From an uncultured Chitinophagaceae bacterium (lineage in GTDB: Bacteria > Bacteroidota > Bacteroidia > Chitinophagales > Chitinophagaceae): a stretch of DNA of 64,000 bases. The notes beneath the pieces are model-generated. The model did not search any database. It saw nothing but the letters and a program-made list of their open reading frames with translations, and had not been told where the DNA came from. Made by a program: the position numbers and the translations under genes. Shown here piece after piece: positions 48,777 to 57,712 of the stretch. The stretch is from positions 25,080 to 89,079 of the forward strand of contig CAITVK010000109.1 of the NCBI GenBank assembly GCA_903895845.1. Reading direction: 5' to 3'. The number at the start of each line of letters is the position of its first letter. The stretch's first letter is position 1.

Positions 48777-49349
48777 ATGCACGAACACAGAGACTTGACC
48801 TGGAAGAAATTATCCTCCGAATACCTATTGAAAGATACTTGGGCAACTATCCGAATTGATGTTTGCGAAAAACCAGATGGCGTAATCGTAGAACCGTATT
48901 ATGTATATGAATTCCCAGATTGGGTAACTGCTTTGGCATTCACCAAAGAAGGTAAGATAATCTTGGAAAGACAATACCGCCATGCGTTGAATGAAACCAT
49001 CTATGAAATTCCTGGTGGATGTGTGGACAAAAGCGATAAGGATTACGAAGCGGCTATTGCCAGAGAGCTGTTGGAAGAAACGGGTTATAAATTTGAGCGA
49101 TTCGAATATCTGGGAAGAACTTCATCCAATCCTTCCACTAATACCAATATGATGCACATGTTTATTGCCTACGAAGGGGAATTGGTGCAAGGTCAGGAAC
49201 TAGATCATGGTGAAGATTTAGAAGTGTTGTTTGTAACGATGGAAGAGTTGTTGCAACTATTGGATAAGGGGGAATTTGTGCAAGCCATGCATACCACTTG
49301 TATTTATGCGGCACTGAAAAGATTGGGCAAATTAAAGATTTCGTTGTAG
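48777..49349 (+). CDS. NUDIX hydrolase (ADP-ribose pyrophosphatase-like)
   Basis: IPGGCVDKSDKDYEAAIARELLEETGYK. Confidence 0.88.
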   Translation: MHEHRDLTWKKLSSEYLLKDTWATIRIDVCEKPDGVIVEPYYVYEFPDWVTALAFTKEGKIILERQYRHALNETIYEIPGGCVDKSDKDYEAAIARELLEETGYKFERFEYLGRTSSNPSTNTNMMHMFIAYEGELVQGQELDHGEDLEVLFVTMEELLQLLDKGEFVQAMHTTCIYAALKRLGKLKISL

Positions 49350-49466
49350 TAAATCCATTCACAGTTATTCAGTTTAGTACTAAAAGCTAAATCAGGGAGA
49401 GTAGTAAGGCTTATTGGTTTGATGCTATTGCCATTGAGTATAAACCTATCTTTAAATTCAAATAAC

Positions 49467-49504
49467 AATAAAGGCTTTCGCAATCCAATGCGAAAGCCTT
49501 TATT
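49467..49504. terminator. Perfect 16-bp hairpin, bidirectional terminator
   Basis: AATAAAGGCTTTCGCA-ATCCAA-TGCGAAAGCCTTTATT. Confidence 0.85.
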
Positions 49505-49535
49505 ATTTAATCTTAATGTCCTGTTTCTTACCGAA

Positions 49536-49566
49536 CTTATAACTTATAACTCATAACTAATCACTA
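49536..49566. repeat. Heptanucleotide tract (ACTTATA-type)
   Basis: ACTTATA ACTTATA ACTCATA ACTAATC ACTACTT. Confidence 0.75.
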
Positions 49567-49567
49567 C

Positions 49568-50530
49568 TTACAATACTTTCACCGTTATATCTGCCTTCAC
49601 CTTATCATCGGCATTATACGCTTTCAAGAATGTCTCTGTTGTTGGATCTCCAAAGTCCGTCAACAAATGAGTGGAGGTACTCATAGGCAGTATCGTTACA
49701 AATACGGTTCCAATCACACTCATTTTGTTAGCACATAAAAACAGGTGTAGCGTGGTATTGCTGTTGTTAATAATCTGCAATTGCTGCGTGAGCGGATTTG
49801 CAAATGTGCGTTTAAGAATCTTCTTGGTTGTCAGCATTTTTATCTTCAAATTAAAAATTACCTGCAACTTATTACCCATATAGGTTTCATCAAAATACTT
49901 AGCGCCCAATGTTGGTTCATCCTGAAATTCATCTAGTATCAATCCGTAGTTTCCTTCCATCACATTACACATGTCTATGCGTGCTTTTTCGGTTGCTTTA
50001 CTATCTGTTTTTGTGGTTTCTTTCGAAACATCTTTGGTGCCAAATGCCGCCAACATCGTATCATAAAAAGCTTGTACCAATATTTTTACTGCTGCCAAAC
50101 TAGCATCCGTTCCAATAGTTGCCAATAGTGTTGCCACTGCATCCACCCTTTTTTGTTGGCTTCCACTATTAAACGGTTTCTTTCCTTTAGAAAACAACGC
50201 CTTAAACTCTGGCGTATCCGCTTTATAGACCGCTTTTATTTTTGCTTCCCAGTCATCCACATGGGCAGGCATATCCAACAGAATATTGCTCATACTCAGT
50301 ACATTACCACTTTGTTTGCCTGTTTGGCTGGAGTGGGTAATGTTGCCGGCGGAGTAAATTAAATACTTGGGATTTGCCCTGTTGTAGCAAGTCATTGCTA
50401 TTGGGACTGTTGCACTGTCTGCATACAGACTATCTATATGCTGTTTAAACAGGTAGGACGCTACAGTGTTGCTGCCCCTGGTAACTACTTCAAAACGGTT
50501 TACGAACAACCCATACGCTTTCTTTGCCAT
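49568..50530 (-). CDS. Hypothetical protein, no recognised family
   Basis: ~320 aa, MAKKAYGLFVNRFEVVTRGSNTVASYLFKQHIDSLYADSATVPIAMTC...; no signal peptide. Confidence 0.65.
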   Translation of the reverse strand: MAKKAYGLFVNRFEVVTRGSNTVASYLFKQHIDSLYADSATVPIAMTCYNRANPKYLIYSAGNITHSSQTGKQSGNVLSMSNILLDMPAHVDDWEAKIKAVYKADTPEFKALFSKGKKPFNSGSQQKRVDAVATLLATIGTDASLAAVKILVQAFYDTMLAAFGTKDVSKETTKTDSKATEKARIDMCNVMEGNYGLILDEFQDEPTLGAKYFDETYMGNKLQVIFNLKIKMLTTKKILKRTFANPLTQQLQIINNSNTTLHLFLCANKMSVIGTVFVTILPMSTSTHLLTDFGDPTTETFLKAYNADDKVKADITVKVL

Positions 50531-50739
50531 GATCAATGTTTTAAAAAGTGAAAATTCTTTTTGAATAAACTTATGAAACTAGGGAAATGAGGGGCGGATG
50601 ATTAGGTCGTCCTTTATCTAGATAATTTTATTGGGTGAAAGTAGACTATTAAAAGCACAATACAGGATATATCGTGCAATAGTGAAAAATAAATATTTTA
50701 CCAGCCTTTGAAGCCTTTTATTTTACTGAAAGCATTTTC

Positions 50740-50990
50740 TACAGGAGAATGCAACAAACAACATGCTTTGCTACTATGTGCAGTGGGGAATGCACCAAAG
50801 GACATTTATTGCCGCAATGCGCGCTGGAGAATGCCCCAAATAACATGCTTTGTTCTTATGTGCAGTGGGGAATGCAGCAAAGAAGATGCTTTACTATACT
50901 GCGCACAAGAATATACTCCAAATAACATGCTTTACTGCATTCTCCAGCAGGAAATGCGCCCAGTAAAATTATTGGCTGCATTTGCCACCA
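50740..50990. repeat. 41-bp tandem repeat array, about 5-6 degenerate units
   Basis: ACATGC/ACATTT/AGATGC core at 50761, 50802, 50843, 50884, 50925 (exact 41-bp spacing). Confidence 0.92.
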
Positions 50991-51260
50991 GCTATAACCC
51001 CAAACAATCCACATTGGTGCGGATGTATTTGAGTTATTGTTGATTGATTGTAAAATAGAAGGGATATTTGTGGGAGGGAATGGGATTTGGGTGATTGGAA
51101 AAGATGAGGAGAGGGGGATAGGTTGATGATCTCTGGGTTTGATTTGTAACTGTAAAAGTAGAAGTCCTATATTTGGAAAATTAAACTTACTATTTAATGC
51201 ATTGGTCGAAAAAGACTAAACTATGCTAATTGAAGAACTCATAATTAAAATGATATAAAG

Positions 51261-52940
51261 ATGAAAGTTTCACAAGAGCCTATAAAGATTTCGGATATCT
51301 TAAAAGATAAAACTTTTACTGTTCCACTTTATCAGAGAGAATATTCTTGGAATCTAGAACAAGTTTCTGACTTGTTTTACGATATATCTGAGTCCGATGA
51401 TAATGGACATTTTTTAGGTTCTTTACTATTATACCAAACCGAAGGTTCAAATAAGATGGAGATTGTTGATGGACAGCAAAGAATGACTACTCTTTTTTTG
51501 CTCTTATTTAGTATTCTAAAATCACTTAGCAATACTGATAAAACAAAGGCTATTGAAAGAATTAATTCTTTACTCTTTATTATTGACCCGAATGATCTCT
51601 CTGATGATGTCACTTCATCAGAGCCTCGGTTAGAGACAGGAAAAAGAGACAAATATTTGTTTAAAGCAATTATTCGAAATGAAGATTATTCTGCTTACAA
51701 GGATGGCAGAAGGAGGTCTCACAAAAACCTTAATGACACACTTGAGTTTTTTAATCAGCGGGTGCAGGAGGTTATAAAAGAACAGGGATTGAATGGACTT
51801 ACAAAATTTGCGGAAAAAGTAATTAAAAGTGAGTTTATCGTGATGACAGCAGAAAAGTATTCTGATAAATTATTACTATTTAAAACAATAAATGCTAGAG
51901 GGCTAGAATTAACACAAGGAGACTTGATTAAGAATGAGCTTTGTCATGATCTTGGGGCTTATGATATTGATGAAGCAATTGATAACTGGGATGAGATAAG
52001 AAGCAGAATCGAAAAAAATGGCGGTAATCTTGATGTGTTTTTATTTCATTATTTAAATTCAATTGATGGTTGTCAAGATTTGAGACAATTACTAGATAAG
52101 AAAAGGGGGGTCGAGAAATGGGATAAGAAGAACTATCCTCCAGCACCTGAGAAGTATGTATTTGATTTATATGGTGAATTAATCATCAAAATAGGGCCAC
52201 AAAAATTTCTTGAGGACTTACTTAACGCTTCCAATTCTTACTCAATATTTATAAATCCTAGTAACGACAAAGTATCTTTAAATAGCCTTAAGGCAATGGG
52301 GGTTAATAAATGTTTCCCGTTACTATTAACTGCGATTAGAAAATTAAACAATGAAAATTTTGACCGTATATCTAAAGCGATTGACTCACTTACTTTTAGG
52401 CATAGTATACTAAGAAAAGACCCCAAAGAGCTAGAGCGATTTTACTATCAACTAAGCGAAACAATAACTTTAGATTCTGAAGTTGATTCTATTATCTCAA
52501 AAATAAAAGAACATCCGAATTTTAAGGAGGAAGATAAGTTCAAGGCGGAGTTTATAATAGCAAGCCCTAAAGCAGCAGTGTCTAAGATGATTTTAGATAG
52601 AATAGTAAGAAAGCATTCTGAAAGTATTGATTGGACTAATAAGGATGTGCATATTGAACATATAATGCCTCAGAAGCCTATGGGGGAATGGGACAATCTT
52701 TTTGATTCAGATGAATTTGAGTATAAAGATTATTTAAATAGACTTGGAAACCTTACTATTCTTCAAGACAAGAAGAATATTAGAGCTAGAAATAAAGATT
52801 TTAAGGATAAAAAAGAGTTTTACAAAGAGTCAAGATTAACCATCACAAAATCTTTGGTTGAATATAACAAGTGGGACTATAGTGAAATACTAAAAAGGCA
52901 AGAGTATTTATATGAGCAGTCTAAGGATATCTGGAATTAG
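51261..52940 (+). CDS. DUF262 + DUF1524 (GmrSD/SspE-like) protein, putative modification-dependent nuclease
   Basis: N-term FTVPLYQREYSWN...GSLLLYQ...IVDGQQRMTTLFLLL; C-term HIEHIMPQKPMGEWDNL...LNRLGNLTILQDKKNIRARN. Confidence 0.92.
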   Translation: MKVSQEPIKISDILKDKTFTVPLYQREYSWNLEQVSDLFYDISESDDNGHFLGSLLLYQTEGSNKMEIVDGQQRMTTLFLLLFSILKSLSNTDKTKAIERINSLLFIIDPNDLSDDVTSSEPRLETGKRDKYLFKAIIRNEDYSAYKDGRRRSHKNLNDTLEFFNQRVQEVIKEQGLNGLTKFAEKVIKSEFIVMTAEKYSDKLLLFKTINARGLELTQGDLIKNELCHDLGAYDIDEAIDNWDEIRSRIEKNGGNLDVFLFHYLNSIDGCQDLRQLLDKKRGVEKWDKKNYPPAPEKYVFDLYGELIIKIGPQKFLEDLLNASNSYSIFINPSNDKVSLNSLKAMGVNKCFPLLLTAIRKLNNENFDRISKAIDSLTFRHSILRKDPKELERFYYQLSETITLDSEVDSIISKIKEHPNFKEEDKFKAEFIIASPKAAVSKMILDRIVRKHSESIDWTNKDVHIEHIMPQKPMGEWDNLFDSDEFEYKDYLNRLGNLTILQDKKNIRARNKDFKDKKEFYKESRLTITKSLVEYNKWDYSEILKRQEYLYEQSKDIWN

Positions 52941-52942
52941 CT

Positions 52943-53150
52943 CAGCTAGTCCTCGCTACAATCTACTAGGGCTACCGCCCAGCTAGTTCACGTGACTCGT
53001 AAATATCCTAGCTAGTCCGCATCAAGCCCAGCTAGTCCTCGTCAAACTCGCTACAATCTACAAGGGCTAGTGCGCGTGTTTCACGCGTTCATTCGCTAAG
53101 ATTAATTGCCAACATTTTGTAACATTATTACTTTAGTTAGCTAGTTGTTA
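52943..53150. repeat. Degenerate GCTAGTCC / CTCGCTACAATCTAC repeats downstream of DUF262 gene
   Basis: CTCGCTACAATCTACTAGGGCTACCGCCC and CTCGCTACAATCTACAAGGGCTAGTGCGCGTG; AGCTAGTCC recurs 3-4 times. Confidence 0.75.
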
Positions 53151-53315
53151 CGTAGCAAATACACATGACTGCACGTGAAATAGGGTTGCAAGAAAAGGTA
53201 AACGCCTTCTCGCTGAATAACATCAAACTAGTAAAGTACTGCACTAAAAGCATGGTGAGAGTTTAAGAAGCTATTCATTGCATATCTTTGAAAGGTATAA
53301 AATAAAACAACAAGA

Positions 53316-53552
53316 ATGAACCTTCAATATAATTACGATAATTCAGGTAACCCGATTGGTGTATTTATACCGATTGATGAATGGAATAAGCTAAAAAGTA
53401 AATACAAGGAGTTGGCTCAAGAAGAACTTTCATTGTGGCAAGAAGATATTCTGAACAAACGTTTGGAGTTGCTGGCAAATAATCCAACAGAAGTTTGTAG
53501 TCTGGATAGTTTTTTAACCGAGATAGAATCATTCACTAATGAAAACGTATAA
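53316..53552 (+). CDS. Putative antitoxin of ParE-type module
   Basis: 78 aa, overlaps downstream toxin ORF by 14 nt. Confidence 0.7.
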   Translation: MNLQYNYDNSGNPIGVFIPIDEWNKLKSKYKELAQEELSLWQEDILNKRLELLANNPTEVCSLDSFLTEIESFTNENV

Positions 53553-53841
53553 GGTTGTGGTGCTAAACATAGCCAAAGTGGATGTAAAAGAAGCCCATAA
53601 ATGGTATGATACACAACTAAAAGGTTTGGGCAAAAGGTTTGCAGATGATATGAAAACTACTTTACTTGATGTAGCAAATAACCCCACTTCTTTTGCAATA
53701 CGAAGACTAAACTTAAGATTGGCTAACTTTAAAACATTCCCTTATGCAGCCCATTACTTTATAAATACTGAAATTGATACTGTATTTATCATTGCTATAT
53801 TGCACACAAAGAGACATCCTGATACTTCTTCTAATCGATAA
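53539..53841 (+). CDS. RelE/ParE superfamily toxin
   Basis: VVVLNIAKVDVKEAHKWYDTQLKGLGKRFADDMKTTLLDVANNPTSFAIRRLNLRLANFKTFPYAAHYFI...AILHTKRHP. Confidence 0.9.
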   Translation: MKTYKVVVLNIAKVDVKEAHKWYDTQLKGLGKRFADDMKTTLLDVANNPTSFAIRRLNLRLANFKTFPYAAHYFINTEIDTVFIIAILHTKRHPDTSSNR

Positions 53842-53933
53842 CGCATAACATATTGGATACGGTCAACAACCATTTGAGGGTTGTTGACCATATTCATAAA
53901 CTCATTTAATGCTTAAACTCAATCTCCCCCACT

Positions 53934-54035
53934 AGTCCTTTCACTCACAACTATCTACTGAGGCTACCGCACATATTCTCACGTGTGGGTTCGCTAAGGT
54001 TACCTGCAACAGTTTGCAACTCATTTGCTAGAAAG
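53934..54035. repeat. Imperfect direct copy of the repeat at about 53045-53145, on the other side of the TA module
   Basis: CTCACAACTATCTACTGAGGCTACCGCACATATTCTCACGTGTGGGTTCGCTAAGGTTACCTGCAACAGTTTGCAACTCATTTGCTAG. Confidence 0.7.
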
Positions 54036-54059
54036 GGTTAAGTAGGAATATCCTGCAAT

Positions 54060-54210
54060 CGGTAAGGAGGATGGCGTGAGTGACAGCACCACACAACGGT
54101 TTCATCAGTTGGCACTCAATCCTTCTCAAGGAAAACATACACTTACTGTCATTGATGAAGAAGGAAATAGTATCACCCGAAACTTCGAGATACTGGCAAA
54201 GGATAAATAG
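54060..54210 (+). pseudogene. 3' remnant of penicillin-binding protein 1C (PbpC C-terminal domain)
   Basis: Frame ending at TAG 54210 reads ...GVSDSTTQRFHQLALNPSQGKHTLTVIDEEGNSITRNFEILAKDK*. Confidence 0.65.
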
Positions 54211-54447
54211 GAATACATTCGTGCCTCTGATCGAGATAAGCATAGAACAGCTTATTTAGATTGTTCATAAATGATTTATTGGTATGATATCGAAGTAGCA
54301 ATACTCTTTTTAATGGGGAATCTATTTGCCAAAATACTATTTTGCCAGTCACACATAGTTTTTTACCACTAAACCATATTGCTCTTTTTGTTTAATGAGA
54401 TAAACGCAATTTGCACCCATTATTAAAAACAACAAATTATTTAGTGT

Positions 54448-56904
54448 ATGAAACAACGTATTTACTTAATCGCACTCCTCCTCTCTGCGGTATTCTCGCA
54501 GGGGTTTTCTCAGTATAGAAAAACAGTTACAGGTATTGTGAAAGATAATAAGGGCAATGGACTTATTGGCGTGTCCGTATCATTGCTTAAAGCTAAGGAT
54601 AGTAGCCTTGTAAAAGTGGGCGTATCTGAAAAAGATGGCAGCTTCGAAATTAATACCAACGCTGCAGGTAGCTTTTTACTTAGCTACAACACACTTGGCT
54701 TTGCCAAACAGTACTCCAAAGTATTCGACCTCACTACTGCTGATAGCTACACAGCGGCTACTGTTTCGTTGTCTGTGGCTGCCAACAAACTGGAAGAAGT
54801 AACCGTAACAAGCACCAAGAAGCCGATGATTGAGGTGAAGGCCGATAAAATGGTATTTAATGTAGAAAGCAGCATCAATGCAACGGGTAGCGATGCGCTG
54901 GAACTGTTGCAAAAGAGTCCAGGCATACAAGTAGACAACAATGACAACATCAGCATGAAAGGTAAAAATGGGGTGAAGGTTTATGTGGATGGTAAGATGC
55001 TGGAACTGGATACCAAAGACCTTGCTGCCTATCTACGTAGCATCAACAGCAATGATATTGAGGCAATAGAAATGATTAGTAACCCTAGCGCTAAATATGA
55101 TGCAAGTGGCAATGCGGGCATTATTAATATCCGTTTGAAGAAAAATAAGAAGTTTGGAACCAATGGTAGTACTACTCTTGGATTTGTGCAAGGCGTTACC
55201 CCAAAAGGAAATGCTTCTGTAAACCTGAACTATCGTGACAAGAAAGTGAATCTGTTTAGTAATGTAAGTGGCAATATTGGCGACCACCAGAATACGTTGA
55301 ATCTGTATCGGACACAAAAAGATACTATTTATGACGAACATAGTATCAATATCAATGATGGAAAAGGGGTGAATGTGAAAGCTGGTGCCGATTACTTTAT
55401 CGACAGTAAAAATACCTTTGGTGTGATGGGCAGATACAGCTACGATAAATCGAAGTGGGAGAGTAGTAGCAACACGAATATTTATTCGGGTCAGGCTGTG
55501 GCAGATAGCTTTGTGAAGAAACTTGTGGCTACCAACAATGTACCCGGTCATAGAACCAATACTGATTTTAACCTTAACTACCGATTTGCCGATACCAGCG
55601 GTACCGAAGTGAATGCAGATGTAGACTATGGCTCATTCAGGGGGGCAGGTGCCAGTTACCAACCTAACTATTACTATGGTGCTTCTAGCAATGTTAATCC
55701 AATTAGTGTAGCCATCTATGGTAACAATACACCTACCAGCATAGATATATACACGGCTAAAGTGGATGTAGAAAAGAACGCACTGAAAGGTAAACTTGGT
55801 TATGGGGCAAAGTATTCTGACGTAACAACGTCAAATACGTTCGATTTCTTTAATGTAGATCCTTCAACTCAGATAGAAACAAAAGTGCTAAGCAAGAGTA
55901 ATAGCTTTACTTATAAAGAAAAGATTGCAGCGGCTTACCTCAACTATCAACGTCAGCTAAGTACCAAATGGAGTCTTCAGGCAGGATTGCGCTTGGAAAG
56001 AACCAACAGTAATGGGGTTTTGGTAAGGGCAGATGGATTGGTACAGCCAGATAATAGTCATGATACTACTTATGTAGACTTGTTTCCTAGTGGGGCACTT
56101 ACCTGGAATGTAAATAAGAATAATACCCTCAACCTAACCTATAGTCGCAGAATAGACAGGCCTTCTTATCAGGATTTGAATCCTTTTGAGAATAAACTGG
56201 ATGAGTTGACTTATGAAAAGGGTAATGCTTTCCTGAAGCCTCAATACACAGATAATCTGGAGCTTACGCATACGCTTTTCAGTATGATTAATACCACAGT
56301 TGGCTATAGCTATGTTGTTAATTATGCAACACAAGTAACAGATACCATTGGAAATGCAACTTATGTGCAACAACAAAATCTGGCTACTCAGAAGATATAT
56401 AGTTTCAACATCGGGTCTGCATTGCCTATCAGGAAATGGTGGAACGGATATGCCAATGTATGGTACAACTATCAGGTGTTTGATGGTAAAGTAACCAACA
56501 AGCCCGTGCATACCGAGTTGCCAATGTGGGGTGCTTACTTGCAAAACACGTTTACATTAAGCAAAAATTATTCTGCCGAATTGAGTGGCTGGTACAATGG
56601 GTCAAACATTTGGGGTGCAACCTGGATGACCAAACCCCAAGGTGGAATGGATATAGGCTTGCAAAAACAATTCTGGGACAAAAAGGCTTCACTTAAATTG
56701 AGCGTAACAGATATATTCCTGACAGAACCTTGGAAAGCAAATAGCGACTTTGGCGGATTGAAGATTAATGCTGGCGGTTCTTGGGAAAGCAGGACTTTTA
56801 GATTGAATTTTACCTATAGGTTTGGTAACAGCAATGTAAAAGCTTCCAGACAAAGAGAGACGGGTTTGGAAAGTGAAAGTAAGCGTATAAAGGGAGGAAA
56901 CTAA
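54448..56904 (+). CDS. TonB-dependent receptor-like outer-membrane beta-barrel protein
   Basis: Signal peptide, CarboxypepD_reg-like domain, plug (LLQKSPGIQVDNNDNISMKGKNGVKVYVDGKML), OMP_b-brl_3-type barrel. Confidence 0.9.
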   Translation: MKQRIYLIALLLSAVFSQGFSQYRKTVTGIVKDNKGNGLIGVSVSLLKAKDSSLVKVGVSEKDGSFEINTNAAGSFLLSYNTLGFAKQYSKVFDLTTADSYTAATVSLSVAANKLEEVTVTSTKKPMIEVKADKMVFNVESSINATGSDALELLQKSPGIQVDNNDNISMKGKNGVKVYVDGKMLELDTKDLAAYLRSINSNDIEAIEMISNPSAKYDASGNAGIINIRLKKNKKFGTNGSTTLGFVQGVTPKGNASVNLNYRDKKVNLFSNVSGNIGDHQNTLNLYRTQKDTIYDEHSININDGKGVNVKAGADYFIDSKNTFGVMGRYSYDKSKWESSSNTNIYSGQAVADSFVKKLVATNNVPGHRTNTDFNLNYRFADTSGTEVNADVDYGSFRGAGASYQPNYYYGASSNVNPISVAIYGNNTPTSIDIYTAKVDVEKNALKGKLGYGAKYSDVTTSNTFDFFNVDPSTQIETKVLSKSNSFTYKEKIAAAYLNYQRQLSTKWSLQAGLRLERTNSNGVLVRADGLVQPDNSHDTTYVDLFPSGALTWNVNKNNTLNLTYSRRIDRPSYQDLNPFENKLDELTYEKGNAFLKPQYTDNLELTHTLFSMINTTVGYSYVVNYATQVTDTIGNATYVQQQNLATQKIYSFNIGSALPIRKWWNGYANVWYNYQVFDGKVTNKPVHTELPMWGAYLQNTFTLSKNYSAELSGWYNGSNIWGATWMTKPQGGMDIGLQKQFWDKKASLKLSVTDIFLTEPWKANSDFGGLKINAGGSWESRTFRLNFTYRFGNSNVKASRQRETGLESESKRIKGGN

Positions 56905-56913
56905 ACACTTGAT

Positions 56914-56955
56914 AGTGAACCGTTGACTATAAAGGTCAACGGTTCACTTTTTTTT
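56914..56955 (+). terminator. Rho-independent terminator
   Basis: AGTGAACCGTTGAC-TATAAAG-GTCAACGGTTCACTTTTTTTT. Confidence 0.88.
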
Positions 56956-56987
56956 AGATACATTTGTTTGCAATCAAAGAAAAAAGT

Positions 56988-57659
56988 ATGCAAGTAAATC
57001 AGTTTATAGATCACACAATCCTTAAGCCAACAACACTGATAAGTGATATTGAGAAAGTTTGTGCCGAAGCAATAGAGTATCAGTTTGCGGCAGTATGTGT
57101 GCCACCAAACTTTGTGAAGAAAGCAAAGGAACTTACCAAAGACAGTTCCGTGAAGGTGGCTACTGTTATCGGGTTCCCTTTTGGCTACAGTGCCATTGAG
57201 GCTAAATTGGCCGAATCTTTACTGGCTATTGTGGATGGGGCAGATGAACTGGATATTGTAATTAATATATCTGCCATTAAAAATAATGATTGGGAATATC
57301 TGGCCAACGAAATAAACCACCTGATGCCTGTAATTAAGCAAAACAATAAGGTAGTTAAGATTATCATTGAAAGTGGGATTCTGACCGATGATGAAATCAT
57401 TAAATGTTGTCAGTTGTATGGTGCAGCAGGGATAGATTATTTAAAAACATCAACAGGCTATGCCGAAAAAGGGGCTTCTGTACACGCAGTAGAACTTTTT
57501 AGGAAGAATCTGCCTTCTCATATTCAGATAAAAGCTTCAGGAGGAATCAGGGACTACGCTTTTGCAAAACAATTGGTAGATGCTGGTGCCACCCGTTTAG
57601 GTTGTAGTGCAGGTGTAGCAATTGTAAAAGGTGCTGACGCAGGAGTGGGAGGATATTAG
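56988..57659 (+). CDS. deoC: Deoxyribose-phosphate aldolase
   Basis: IDHTILKPTTLISDIEKVCAEAIEYQFAAVCVPPNFV...KTSTGYAEKGASVHAVELF...KASGGIRDY. Confidence 0.95.
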   Translation: MQVNQFIDHTILKPTTLISDIEKVCAEAIEYQFAAVCVPPNFVKKAKELTKDSSVKVATVIGFPFGYSAIEAKLAESLLAIVDGADELDIVINISAIKNNDWEYLANEINHLMPVIKQNNKVVKIIIESGILTDDEIIKCCQLYGAAGIDYLKTSTGYAEKGASVHAVELFRKNLPSHIQIKASGGIRDYAFAKQLVDAGATRLGCSAGVAIVKGADAGVGGY

Positions 57660-57712
57660 TTATAAGTTTTACGTTGTACGTGTTAAGTTAAAACGTACAA
57701 CTTACAGCACAA
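57656..57712. repeat. Heptamer-type inverted repeat between deoC and a NUDIX gene
   Basis: GTTATAA GTTTTAC GTTGTAC GTGTTAA GTTAAAACGTACAACTTAC; GTTGTACGT/ACGTACAAC arms. Confidence 0.7.

Noticed and set aside
50708-51043. 111-aa + strand ORF over the 41-bp array
   Set aside because: 41 is not a multiple of 3, so repeat units are read in changing frames; protein repeats are not maintained, making coding unlikely.
53045-53150. Integron attC site
   Set aside because: A hairpin (GCGTG-TTT-CACGC) and cassette-like layout exist, but no clear RYYYAAC/GTTRRRY core pair and no integron integrase in the window.
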